A DNA stretch of 64,000 nt. Origin: Prionace glauca. Lineage: Eukaryota > Chordata > Chondrichthyes > Carcharhiniformes > Carcharhinidae. Below, piece after piece: positions 54,880 through 64,000 of the stretch. The position numbers and the translations under genes are program-made. Positions within the stretch are counted from its first letter, which is position 1. The number at the start of each line of letters is the position of its first letter. The notes beneath the pieces were generated by a model. That model searched no databases and was not told the origin of the DNA. It worked only from the letters and a program-made list of their open reading frames with translations. Where the stretch lies: the NCBI GenBank assembly GCA_037974335.1, contig CM075760.1, positions 17,285,059 to 17,349,058 on the forward strand, in the 5' to 3' direction.

Positions 54880-54980
54880 GGACTCTTGTACTCCAGCCAA
54901 TCAGTGGGTGGGCTTTGTGACGTAGGCGGTTGAGCTTCACACAGACTGAACCTTCTTCCTGTGTCCCCACATCAGTGAGT
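54880..54980 (+). promoter_or_regulatory. core promoter and possible noncoding first exon
   Basis: AGCCAATCAGTGGGTGGG, TGACGTAGG and a tract ending CACATCA followed by GTGAGTAAAAC, a good splice donor near 54974. This is consistent with a noncoding first exon for zinc-finger gene B about 1.9 kb downstream. Inference only. Confidence 0.45.
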
Positions 54981-55284
54981 AAAACAGTTTGTGTTACAGA
55001 CAGTGAACAGGCAGGGAGGTTTTCAGGAGGGAAGGGGAAGAATTCACTTAGTGAATAGTGAGGCTGTGAGTGGGAGATGGAGAGGAAGGGAGTCTGAGCA
55101 GCTGAGTGGGAGAATCTGCCAGTGAGAGATCCAGAGGCTGGGACTCCTGGGGCTGTCTGTGGAAATGGGCTGCAGGGAAAGTGTTCAGTCCAACCTCCTG
55201 TAAAAGGAAATGAGCTGAACCTATACCTGGGAAATACAGAGAGTTGTGGGACTCTGTAACTGGAATTAGAGCCAAACTGGAGGG

Positions 55285-55665
55285 AGGAAATGTTTGATTT
55301 GATTTATTATTGTCACACGTATTAACAAACAGTGAAAAGTATTGTTTCTTGCATGTTATACAGACAAAGCATACTGTTCATAGAGAAGGAAACAAGACAC
55401 TGCAGAATGTAGTGTTACAGTCACAGCTAGGGTGTAGAGAAAGATCAATTTAATGTGAGGTAGGTCTGTTCAAAAGTTTGACAGCAGCAGGGAAGAAGCT
55501 GTTCTTGTGTTTGGTACATGACTTCAGACTTTTGTTTTTTTTCCCTATAGAAGAAAGTGAAAGAGAGAAAGTTTGGGGTGCATGGGGTCCTTAATTATGC
55601 CGGTTGCTTCCCTGAGGCAGCGGGAAGTGCAGATGGAATCAATGGATGGGAGGCTGGTTTGTGAT
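55285..55665 (+). repeat. interspersed repeat of unknown family
   Basis: TTTATTATTGTCACACGTAT, CAGTGAAAAGTATTGTTTCT, GCAGAATGTAGTGTTACAGT, CAGCAGCAGGGAAGAAGCTG and GGGGTCCTTAATTATGCCGG form a pattern I know as a common shark repeat. No coding domain is seen. Confidence 0.6.
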
Positions 55666-56871
55666 GTTTGTAAATATTTGTAAATATTTGTAAATTTGAT
55701 GTTTGTAAATATTTGTAAATCACATGTTTGTGATTTTTATGGAACCTGTCTGAAGTATTTAAAGTCAAATTTACCCTGTCTATAAAAAGTATCATTGTTT
55801 GTGAATGCATGCTTCGTTAATGTTGATTTTAGTTTGATTATTGCAGTAAAAGTATAAAATTAATGAAACCTTATTCTTTGCTTTATTCCATTAGAATTGT
55901 CTGGGAAATTGTTTATTTGAAGATTATCAGTCTCTATGGAGAAGTATTTCTAGTTTTGTTATTGCACATGTTGGATATATTGTTGATGCTGCAGTAAGGT
56001 ACATTTATTTTTCTTTCTATTCTTGGAATATAATAATGTAGTTATGTTATACATTTCAAGTCAGTGAGACATTACAACACAAAAAAATCCATTTGGAAAT
56101 TCAAATCCATGTCAACTCACCATAGAACAATCCGATTGGTCCCATTCCCCCTCTGTATCACTGCCTTAAAGGTTTATTTCTTTTGAATGACTAACATTAT
56201 TTGAAATCATGGGTTCTCTCTGCTTCTACCATCCTCGTGTGGGGTGAATTCCAGTTTATGGCCACTTGAAATCCAAACAAACCTTGTACACATATTCCCC
56301 ACCTCTCTCTAATAAAGTAACATAGTGCTTTTACACAAATTATAGTCCAGTTATATAAAGGATATATCGGTGTACAGCTTGCCTGAAGATTTTCAGGTCT
56401 GTGTGTCCTGGAGCATGAACCAGCAGAATCGGGAGAGTGACTATTTGGTGCAGAATGTGTGGGACAGAAATTTACATCTTTTCAGGAATAAAAAAGTAGT
56501 TTAATCGAGAATTGTCCATTCTGAATTTCTTTTCTATGTGCACAGCATTGACTTTTGTCAACTTCTTTCACAGGATATTCGGAGGGGAGGATTTACAGGA
56601 CAGAAATATCAAAACAAAACATCATATTCATATCTGATAGATACACTCGATTAATCACAATGTGAATATCATCGGCCTTGGACTCCAGAAGGAGATTTTT
56701 TGGGGCTTTTTTTCTATCTGTGGGAAAAGATTGAACATCAGTGTGACTGGAAAAGCAGTGAGAAGTACAAACCTGAGTGTGTGATCAGGTAACACAGTCT
56801 GAAAAGCATTGCACCGTTTACATTGAGAGGGACTGTACATCTGTTCTAGGTCAGGGCGAGGCTTCATCTGA
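55666..56871. other. intron-like AT-rich sequence before gene B
   Basis: A small tandem repeat of TTTGTAAATA lies at 55665-55720. A CTGTTCTAGG acceptor-like site lies near 56845, but the frame after it stops at once. No coding exon was identified. Confidence 0.4.
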
Positions 56872-58118
56872 TTGTCAAACCTGGAGGGACAGCAGGCCCC
56901 CCGCATCAGGGAGAAACAGTGGAAATGTGGGGACTGTGGGAAAGGATTCAAAGCACCGTGTGAGCTGGAGATCCATCGACGCAGTCACACTGGGGAGAAG
57001 CCATTCACCTGCCCTGATTGTGGGAAGGGATTCTCTCAGCTATCCAACCTGCTGACCCATCAGAAAATCCACACTGGGGAGAGGCTGTTCACCTGCTCTG
57101 AATGTGGGAAGGGTTTCACTGATTCCTCCCGTCTTCTGACGCACAGCCGCATTCACACGGGGGAGAGGCCTTTCACCTGCATTGAGTGTGGAAAGGGGTT
57201 CGGAGATTTGTCCAGCCTCCGGAGACACAAGCAGGTTCACACCAGGGAGAGGTCATTCCCTTGCTCTGTGTGTGGGAAGGGATTCACTCTTTCGACCAAC
57301 CTGCGGAGACACCAGCGAATACACGCCCGGGAGAAAGTGCTCAGCTGCTCAGAGTGTGGGAAGGGATTCAGTAATTCCTCTGCTCTGCAGAAGCACCGGA
57401 GAGTTCACACCGGGGAGAGGCCGTACGCCTGCTCTGACTGCGGGAAGGGATTCACTCGGTCATCTCACCTGCTGATACACCAGCGAGTCCACACCGGAGA
57501 CAGGCCATTCACCTGCACCGTGTGTGGAAGAGGATTCAGTGCATCATCTACCCTGCAGAACCACCAGGCAGTTCACACTGGGGAGAGGTCATTCACCTGC
57601 TCCGTGTGCGGGAAGGGATTCACTCAGTTATCAACCTTGCTGCGACACCAGGCAGTTCACACTGGAGAGAGGCCGTTCCCCTGCTCTGTGTGTGGGAAGA
57701 GATTTACTAGGTCCACTAGTCTGCTGACACACCAGCGAATTCACTCTGGAGAAAGACCGTTCAGTTGCACTGAGTGTGGGAAGAGATTCACTGATCCCTC
57801 CAGCCTCTGGAAACACCGGCGAGTTCACACTGCGGAGAGGCCGTTCGCCTGCTGTGTGTGTGGGAAGGGATTCACTGAGTCGTCTAGTCTGCGCGCGCAC
57901 CATCGAGTTCACACTAGGGAGAAGCCTTTCACCTTTTCTGACTGTGGGAAGGGATTTGCTGATCCTTCCAGCCTGCGGAAACACAAGCAAGTTCACACGG
58001 AGGAGAGAGGCTGTTCACCTGCTCTGAGTGTAGGAAAGGATTCACTGAGACATCCAACCTGCTAAGACATTATGGCAGTCACACTGATTACAGACCTTTT
58101 AAATACTCTGGGTGTTAA
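56872..58118 (+). CDS. C2H2 zinc-finger gene B, frameshifted near its 3' end
   Basis: The frame opens at 56872 (no ATG; TGA just upstream) and runs 397 codons to 58065. It has thirteen fingers from [10 protein letters not shown] (about 56935) to FTFSDCGKGF, almost all C-x2-C and H-x3-H with TGERPF linkers. Finger 13 has lost its first Cys (FTFSDC). After HTEER the frame shifts at about 58005: a one-step change of frame restores LFTCSEC, GFTETSNLLRH and a stop at 58118, so the original last finger is now out of frame. As read, the protein ends in an unrelated tail (GCSPALSVGKDSLRHPTC). Probable nuclear DNA-binding factor. The first coding exon is missing from view. A young pseudogene, a C-terminal variant or a sequence error are all possible. 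Confidence 0.85.
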
Positions 58119-58754
58119 TTGTATAATTTGGGGAAAATATATACAAGCAGTGGGCATTGATTAGATGTTTACATGAGCACATATAGACAATACTATTCCA
58201 TGCTCTGTCATTAAGAGTGATATACCTGTAATGTTTCACTCTATGAATAAATCTATACCAAGTAAAGATTGGAACTAGTTTCCTCCTTCACCATAAGGCA
58301 GTCAGGATTATGATGTGGTAACAGTGAAAATACCTGACGTTTCCGATCTGAATGTTTGAGAAGGAATAATGCGAGCTTTGATAAAAATCAGAAGGGAAAG
58401 ATGTAAATTATCTTAAAGCTACACAGACGATTTGTTCACACTATTTGTCAAAGATTGAAAAGTCCTGCTTCAAGATACAGGAGCAGATGATGAAGGGTAT
58501 ACAAGACTCATACAAGAGACTAGTGCAGAGTGTACAATGTATAAAAATTATTGGAGGATGCCATCATATCCCAACAGTAAACTTTCCCTTGGAGCTGAAC
58601 CTGAGGCACCAGCTCAGTTTCTGAATGATGAGTTTTGAGACATGTCTCCAAACATGAATGTTCTGCTCAGGAACATCACATAGAAAGTCCTTTCAGCGAT
58701 GCACTCTGTGAAAGGAATCCTGTGGTGATTGATGAAATGCAGAAAATCTCAGCT
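58119..58754. other. 3' flank of gene B
   Basis: AATAAA at about 58245 (ATGAATAAATC) may be the polyadenylation signal of gene B. Nothing else was recognised. Confidence 0.5.
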
Positions 58755-59105
58755 GATCGCTATCATATCTGTTTCCACTATCACTCCCGGCAGCAAATTC
58801 CAGGCACCCACCACCTTCAATTGTAAAAAACTTGTCTCAAAATCTCCCTTAAACCTTGTCCCTCGCACCTTAAACCTATGGCCCCCTAGTAATTGATTCT
58901 CCCACCTTGGGGAAAAGCTTCTGACTATCCACTCTGAGCATGCCTCTCATAATCTTGTAGACTTCTATCAGGTCTCCCTTTACCCTCCGTCATTCCAGTG
59001 AGAACAAACCAAGATTCTACAATCTCTCCTCATAGCTAATGCCCTCTATACCAGGGCAACATCCTGGTAAATCTTTTCTGCACTCTCTCCAAAGCCGCCT
59101 CCTTT
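58755..59105 (-). mobile_element. CR1-like LINE 3' fragment
   Basis: Complement of the ORF2 C-terminal part: CCAGGCACCCACCACCTTCA, CCTCGCACCTTAAACCTATG, TAGACTTCTATCAGGTCTCC, CAACATCCTGGTAAATCTTT. Confidence 0.82.
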
Positions 59106-59129
59106 TGAATGGACCTACCTCATATTAAG

Positions 59130-59400
59130 CTGATCATTTTTTTTTTATTTCAAAAATATACTTTATTCATAAAAAAAAACTCAACTAATCCATTTCAAAT
59201 ATACAATAGCAAATCGAATAGCAAATCAAAACATTTTTTACAGATCTATCCAAATTACAGTGTCTACTTTCAATACTTACAAAACTATATCTATGTCTCA
59301 ATATTACAAATACTATTTACAAGGTTTGCATTTCAGTTCTTAAAAAAAATATATACATGCCTCATTAGATTACTGTGTGCCGTTAGTGGTCAGGTTGGCA
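59130..59400. repeat. AT-rich interspersed repeat
   Basis: Begins TTTTTTTTTATTTCAAAAAT, ATACTTTATTCATAAAAAAA, then AAATATACAATAGCAAA with a partial repetition of the last phrase. Probably the A-rich tail of a repeat on the minus strand; family unknown. Confidence 0.45.
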
Positions 59401-59559
59401 CACAGTTACGCAGCTGATCATGTTCTTCACTAGGCGGGGGGGGGCGGATCCACTCCTCCCACTGCCCCTGACGCTGCCTCCGCTTATCCACCTCCTTCCC
59501 ACCTGAAGATGAGCCTGGTAGTGAGCCTCACTACGTATGCCCCGCGTCACAATGCCCGG

Positions 59560-59850
59560 GGACTGATTGACAGTGGCGTCGGCCCAATAGGGAAAGGGGC
59601 GGGGCTGGATGACCGCGTGGGAACAGGTAGTCCTCCAACCAATCGGAGTGAATGAGGGGCGGAGTTGGAAGACCGAGCGGGTGCGGCTGGTCCTCCAACC
59701 AATCGGAGTGAATGAGGGGGGTAAATGCTCTCAGGCATGCGCACTGCTGGTAATGGTGACGGACGGAGGGACGGTTAAAGGCTGATGCGAGATCAGTACG
59801 AGGTAAAGGGCGATGCGCAGAGAGCGGTAGATCCGGCCGACGGGTGAATA
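59560..59850 (+). promoter_or_regulatory. CpG-rich promoter, likely for zinc-finger gene C
   Basis: CCCAATAGGG, GGGGCGGGGC, two copies of CCTCCAACCAATCGGAGTGA about 63 bp apart (each with CCAAT), and an NRF1-like GGCATGCGCACTG near 59737. AGGTAAAG near 59800 could be a first-exon donor. The nearest plus-strand coding exon is gene C, about 2.9 kb on. Confidence 0.55.
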
Positions 59851-59974
59851 GGCTTTGTAAACATGTTGTCCAAAGTCACACCCCGGGAAAGAACTTCCTG
59901 GTCATCCCGTTTTGAACCAAATGGAGCCGCGGCTTGTCGTGCTGGGCCCGGGCTGACTGCCGCCATTCTGCCGG

Positions 59975-60060
59975 AAGTGTATCATTTGTGGCCGCCATGT
60001 TTGTGAGGGGCAATATGTGTAGTAGCGTGGCGCCATGTTTGTGAGGGGCAATGTGACGTA
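59975..60060 (+). repeat. two-copy YY1-like module
   Basis: GCCGCCATGTTTGTGAGGGG at 59991 is repeated as GCGCCATGTTTGTGAGGGGC about 40 bp later. Each contains a YY1-type GCCATGTT on the plus strand. Confidence 0.6.
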
Positions 60061-60074
60061 TGGGATTTGAACCC

Positions 60075-60190
60075 CTGCAGTCCATGTGGTGTAGGTACAT
60101 CCACCCTGCTGGTAGGGAGGGAATTCCAGGAGTTTGTCCCAGTGACTGAAGGAATGGCGATATATTCCCAAATCATTTTAAACATTATTT
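60075..60190 (+). repeat. interspersed repeat of unknown family
   Basis: CCTGCAGTCCATGTGGTGTA, then GTAGGGAGGGAATTCCAGGA and ACTGAAGGAATGGCGATATA; same family as 48200-48345 (a different part). Confidence 0.6.
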
Positions 60191-60261
60191 ATAGATCTGT
60201 GGGTTTGGTCAGTCACATGGAGAGCCATGGTGAAATTCATGACCCTAAGTAGACATGAGCA

Positions 60262-60560
60262 ACACGGTGGCACAGTAATTAGCACTGCTCCCTCTCGGTG
60301 CCAGGGACCCAGTTTCAGTTCCTGACTTGGGTGACTTCAGTTAAATTATTGATTAGCGTCACAAGTAAGCTTGCTTTAACGCTGCAGTTAAGGTACTGTG
60401 AAATTCTGTGCAGTTTATATGCTGTCCTCGCATCTGCGTGAGTTTCCTCCGGGTGCTCCAGTCCCCCACCCCCGGTTAATTTACTAAGGGGTAAATTTCC
60501 CTTTAGTTTCCCAAGATGTGGCGATAAGGGGACTTGGCTAAGATAAATGTGTGAGGCTGC
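60262..60560 (+). repeat. SINE carrying a piece of another SINE tail
   Basis: Head at 60262 (ACACGGTGGCACAGTAATTA), then at about 60338-60408 a minus-strand tail fragment (ATTAGCGTCACAAGTAAGCT, GTACTGTGAAATTCTG). The core then resumes at 60410 (CTGCGTGAGTTTCCTCCGGG) and leads to TAAATGTGTGAGGCTGCGGG. A nested SINE insertion. Confidence 0.7.
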
Positions 60561-60758
60561 GGGGATAGGTCGTAGAGTCGTAGAGGTTTACAGCATGAAA
60601 ACAGGCCCTTTCATCCAACTGGTCCATGCTGCTCTTTTTTTTAAAACCCCTAAGCTAGTCCCAATTGCCTGCATTTGGCTAATTTCCCTCTATACCTATC
60701 TTATCTATGTAACTGTCAAAACGCTTTTTGAAAGACAAAATTGTACCTGCCTCTACTA

Positions 60759-61696
60759 GAACATAGAACATTACAGCGCAATACAGGCCCTTCGGCCTTC
60801 GATGTTGCGCCGACCAGTGGAACCAATCTAATGACCCTCTAACCTAAACTATTCCAATGTTATCCATATGCCTATCCACTGACCATGTGAACACCCTTAA
60901 AGTTGTCGAGTCCACAACTGCTGCAGGCAGGGCATTCCACACCCTTACTACCCTCTGAGTAACGAACCTACCTTTGACATCCATGCTATAACTACCACCC
61001 CTTAATTTAAAGCTTTGTCCCCTCATGTTAGCCTTCACCATCCAAGGAAAAAGGCTCTCACTATCCACCTTATCTAATCCTCTCATCATCTTGTATGCCT
61101 CAATTTGGTCACCTCATAACCTTCTTCTCTCTAATAAAAATAACCTCAAGTCCCTCAGCCTTTCCTCATAAGACCTTCCCACCATACCAGGCAACATCCT
61201 GATAAACCTCCTCTGCACCGTTTCCAATGCCTCCACATCTTTCTTATAATGCAGTGACTAGAACTGTACGCAATACTCCAAGTGCGGCCGCACCAGAGTT
61301 TTGTAAGTTGTAACATGACCTCACGGCTCTGAAATTCAATCCCTCTACCAATAAAAGCTAACACACCGTACGCCTTCTTACAACCTTATCAACCTGGGTG
61401 CCAACTTTCAGAGATCAATGCACATGTACCCCGAGATCTCTGTGCTCGTCGACACCACCAAGAGTCCTTCCATTAGCCCTATATTCTGTACTCCTGTTAC
61501 TCTTACCAAAGTGAATCACCTCACACTTTTTCGTATTAAAGTCCGTTTGCCACACCTCGGCCCAGCTCTGCAGCTTATCTATGTCCCTCTGCAAATTGTA
61601 ACATCCATCCTCACTGTCTACAACTCCTCCAACTTTGGTGTTGTCAGCAAATTTACTAATCCATCCTTCTACACCCTCATCTAGGTCACTTACCTA
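60759..61696 (-). mobile_element. second CR1-like LINE nested in the same orientation
   Basis: 3' end at 60759 (AGAACATAGAACATTACAGC, CCCTTCGGCCTTCGATGTTG), then ORF2 C-terminal (minus frame 61089-60844, SLFPWMVKANMRGQSFKLRG), the RRFTGMLPG region near 61200, and up to the GTEEDGC/FADD region near 61640. 5'-truncated at about 61696. Same subfamily as 50758-50972. Confidence 0.88.
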
Positions 61697-61741
61697 GAAC
61701 GAGCTGCCAGAGGTAGTACTACTACCTCTGGCAGCTCGTTC
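61697..61741. repeat. perfect 22-bp inverted repeat, 1-bp spacer
   Basis: GAACGAGCTGCCAGAGGTAGTA, then C, then its exact reverse complement. The right half is normal host-LINE sequence. The left half is an inverted copy of it at the 5' junction of the nested LINE. Confidence 0.95.
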
Positions 61742-62099
61742 CAGACACTCACCACCCTCTGTGTGAAAAAATTGCCCCTCTGAACACTTTTGTATCCCTG
61801 CCCTCTCACCTTAAACCTATGCCCTCTAATTTTAGACTCCCCTAACTTTGGGAAAAGATATTGACTATCTAGCTGATCTGTGCCCCTCATTATTTTATAG
61901 ACCTCTACAAGATCACCCCTCAGCCTCCTACAGTCCAGAGAAAAAAGTCCCAGTCTGTCCAGCCTCTCCTTATAACTCAATCCATCAAGTCCCAGTAGCA
62001 TCCTAGTAAATCTCTTCTGCACTCTTTCCAGTTTAATAATATCCTTTCTATAACAGGGTGACCAGAACTGTAGAACGTATTCCAAGTGTGGGCCTTCCC

Positions 62100-62205
62100 A
62101 ATGTCTTGGGTGGACAGGAGGGCCTGGGTAAAGCACTCTATCAGAGAGTCAGTACAGACTCAATAGGTCGAATGGCCTCCTCTTGCACTGTAGGGATTCT
62201 ATGAT
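62100..62205 (+). repeat. SINE 3' tail fragment
   Basis: AGACTCAATAGGTCGAATGG, CCTCCTCTTGCACTGTAGGG and ATTCTATGATG; the 3' end of the V-SINE-like family. Confidence 0.85.
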
Positions 62206-62711
62206 GATAGATATCATCCTCAAATCGAGGGACTGTTGATGATGAAGATAATCAAGGTGCAACAGGGAGTTAGTGTGGGTATCCTGGTCTTAGGAGAATC
62301 TGTTCAAATCCTGGTTTATTTATACAATATAAAATCCCTCTCTATACTCCTCCCAAATCCTCCTCTCTCACTTTCCTCTTCAAAGAGGATAGCGTCTTGT
62401 GAAGATCCAGACTGTGTGACAAGCTTCCCTTCCCTGAAGAACATCAATGAGTCAGTTGCATTTTATATGACAATCCGGCAGTTTTTATGATCACTCTTTC
62501 CTAGTGCCCGCCCCATAAATTACTGCATTCATTCAGCTCAATTTCACAACCTGTTTTTGAGCGTTCTCTTTCATTCTTTTCTGTTTTAAACCCGTTTTAT
62601 AGGATTTTCGAAAGGGAAGGTTTGTATGAAGGAGACGGGAAACCAAACATCACATCAGGATCTGACAAAGTTCCCCGAGTTTTTGGAACTGAATATCACC
62701 GAGTATTGAAC
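62206..62711. other. 5' flank of gene C
   Basis: A TTTTATAG acceptor-like site lies at about 62595-62603, followed by sequence open in the gene C frame from 62622. No other feature was seen. Confidence 0.4.
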
Positions 62712-63466
62712 ATGGAAGGAAAAAACACCGTTCAGAGTGGAGAGAAACCGTACACCTGTTCTGTGTGTGGACGAGGCTTCAGTCGATTATCAGGCTTGTC
62801 GCAACATAGGTATCTTCACACTGGGAAGGAGTCACTTTGTTCCCCGTCTGAGCTGGAAACTCATCAACGCACTGACGTTGAGAAATCATTCACTTGCTCC
62901 GAGTGTGGGAAGGGATTCAGTGATTTATCCAGCCTGCTGAGACACCGGCGCGTTCACACTGGGGAGAAGCCATTCAGCTGTCCTGTGTGTAGGAAAGGAT
63001 TCAATGATTTATCCAATCTGTCAAAGCACCAGCGAGTCCACGCTTTGGAGAAACCATTCACTTGTCCCAAGTGTGGGAAAGGATTCACTGATTCATCCAA
63101 CATGTTGAGACACCAGCAAGTTCACGCAGACAAGAGACCATTTAAATGTCAGGAGTGTGGGAAAGGATTTAAAGGTTCTGAGGATCTGATGTCCCATCAA
63201 CGTGTCCACACTCAGGAGAGACCTTTCCAATGTCTGGACTGTGGGAAGTGTTATAAAAGACGCTGGGATCTGATGTTCCATCAGCGAATTCACACAGACG
63301 AGAGACGTTCAGGTGCTCCAGCTGTGGGACTGGGTTCAGGCGATCATCCAAACTCGCTGTACACCAGCAAACTCACACCAAGAAAAGAGCGTTCACCTGC
63401 TCCGAATGTGGAAAGGGATTCACTCGGTCATCCCACCTGCTGAGACACCAGAAACTTCATGAGTAA
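62712..63466 (+). CDS. C2H2 zinc-finger gene C, frameshifted near its 3' end
   Basis: ATG at 62712 ([20 protein letters not shown]) fits the usual shark start just before the first finger; the frame is open back to 62622 without ATG. Fingers: CSVCGRGF; a shortened second segment ([12 protein letters not shown], Cys pair lost); [40 protein letters not shown]. After HTDERR the frame shifts at about 63307, as if one T were lost. In the shifted frame two more full fingers are readable ([20 protein letters not shown] and [17 protein letters not shown]) to a stop at 63464-63466. As read, the product ends at 63443 with an unrelated tail. Probable DNA-binding factor; either a recent pseudogene or a sequence error. 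Confidence 0.85.
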
Positions 63467-63649
63467 CCGCAGTGATTGGATTTTGTTGTGAGTCACATCC
63501 AGAACTGAACCATGTTCATTGGAGTCTTTCTCTGCCCCTATTTCTAAACTCCTGCCCAGTTACAGGGGTTAATATCTTTGCTTTGAAAAAATAGTTTATG
63601 GAAAGTACTCTGTGCTGAATCTTTTTAGTAGCTGTTACAAGTTAGTTTC
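63467..63649. other. 3' flank of gene C
   Basis: No clear AATAAA in the first 150 bp. No feature recognised. Confidence 0.3.
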
Positions 63650-64000
63650 TTTTGAAATTCTCACCCCCTCCCCTGTCTCCTCCATCCTCACCTCCAACAA
63701 CAAGTGTGAGGAGCTGAAAAAGCTTTTTGTCACTAAGATTGAGGCAGTTTGATCAGCTGCCTCTGCTGCTTCCCTCTCACCAAAGGCCAAACTGTCCTCC
63801 AGTAAGCCTGGAACTGGCATCTTTTTCCAGTTTCCCTCCCGTCTCTGCCTTATGTCCTGTCAGACCTCAGCTTGTCCATGACATTCCCCCCCGCCCGCAA
63901 CGATGTTCCATTGATCTTATTCCTGCGTAGCTGTTTACCTCCTCCATACTAATCAATACTGTTTACAGTTCCCATTCTCTTCCATTCCTCACCTCCTCAT
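63650..64000 (+). mobile_element. LINE RT-upstream fragment (L2-like), runs off the window
   Basis: CTCACCTCCAACAACAAGTG and GAGGAGCTGAAAAAGCTTTTTGT-type text, CACTAAGATTGAGGCAGTTT, GACCTCAGCTTGTCCATGAC and TTGATCTTATTCCTGC resemble the FFxxKIxxIR and CSLDPIPT region ahead of the RT in L2-like LINEs. Frames are short and broken. Confidence 0.6.

Larger units (their letters stand above)
60575..62095 (-). mobile_element. CR1-like LINE 3' part, split by a nested LINE
   Basis: Left piece 60575-60758 (AGGTTTACAGCATGAAAACA, AATTGTACCTGCCTCTACT) and right piece 61720-62095 (TACTACCTCTGGCAGCTCGT, then ORF2 C-terminal coding in minus, frame 62136-61690 with PHLEYVLQFWSPCYRKDII and LQKRFTRMLLGLDGLSYKE-like text) belong to one element. 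It is interrupted by 60759-61719. Confidence 0.88.

Overview
This window reads as nuclear DNA of a cartilaginous fish, most likely a shark. Four things point there: a very dense load of CR1/L2-type LINEs, tRNA-derived SINEs with the V-SINE-like core known from elasmobranchs, an expanded GPR139-like receptor family, and intron-poor C2H2 zinc-finger genes. There are no operons. Most open reading frames are shadows of repeats. The species call is inference.

Layout. 0-20 kb is gene-poor and repeat-rich: old LINE and SINE fragments, a degenerate satellite-like repeat, an 84-bp minisatellite (9.8-10.5 kb), and a young CR1-like LINE (15.4-18.8 kb) that carries an opposite-strand copy of its own family inserted near its 3' end. 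20.1-36.15 kb is a large inverted duplication. Each arm (about 5.1 and 5.6 kb) holds a two-exon GPR139-like receptor gene with a TATA/CCAAT promoter, a tRNA-Glu(CTC) copy, the same SINE, a tRNA-Phe(GAA) copy and a tRNA-Leu(AAG) gene in mirror order. The spacer is largely mobile DNA: a SINE, a nearly intact second CR1-like LINE and a probable Penelope-like 3' end. 36.7-45 kb is a tRNA cluster (Thr-like, Lys, Glu, Asn, Gly, Gln, plus Glu and Arg relics) built from older, diverged duplications. 46-51 kb holds a CpG-rich promoter-like block with 33-bp repeats, then two more tandem arrays; one is about 14 copies of a tRNA-derived SINE head. 51-64 kb is a zinc-finger cluster: one gene on the minus strand and two on the plus strand. 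Repeated promoter modules (CRE, CCAAT and YY1-like motifs) lie between the first two genes and ahead of the third.

Functionally, the window shows gene families multiplying by duplication. The two receptors are both open and differ by roughly 25 residues. The tRNA copies range from perfect (Leu, Lys) to clearly decayed (right-arm Phe, Arg relic). Two of the three zinc-finger genes have a frameshift near the 3' end of the finger array. I found no clearly new enzymatic system. The most unusual items are the receptor/tRNA palindrome, the SINE-head satellite, and the multicopy promoter modules.
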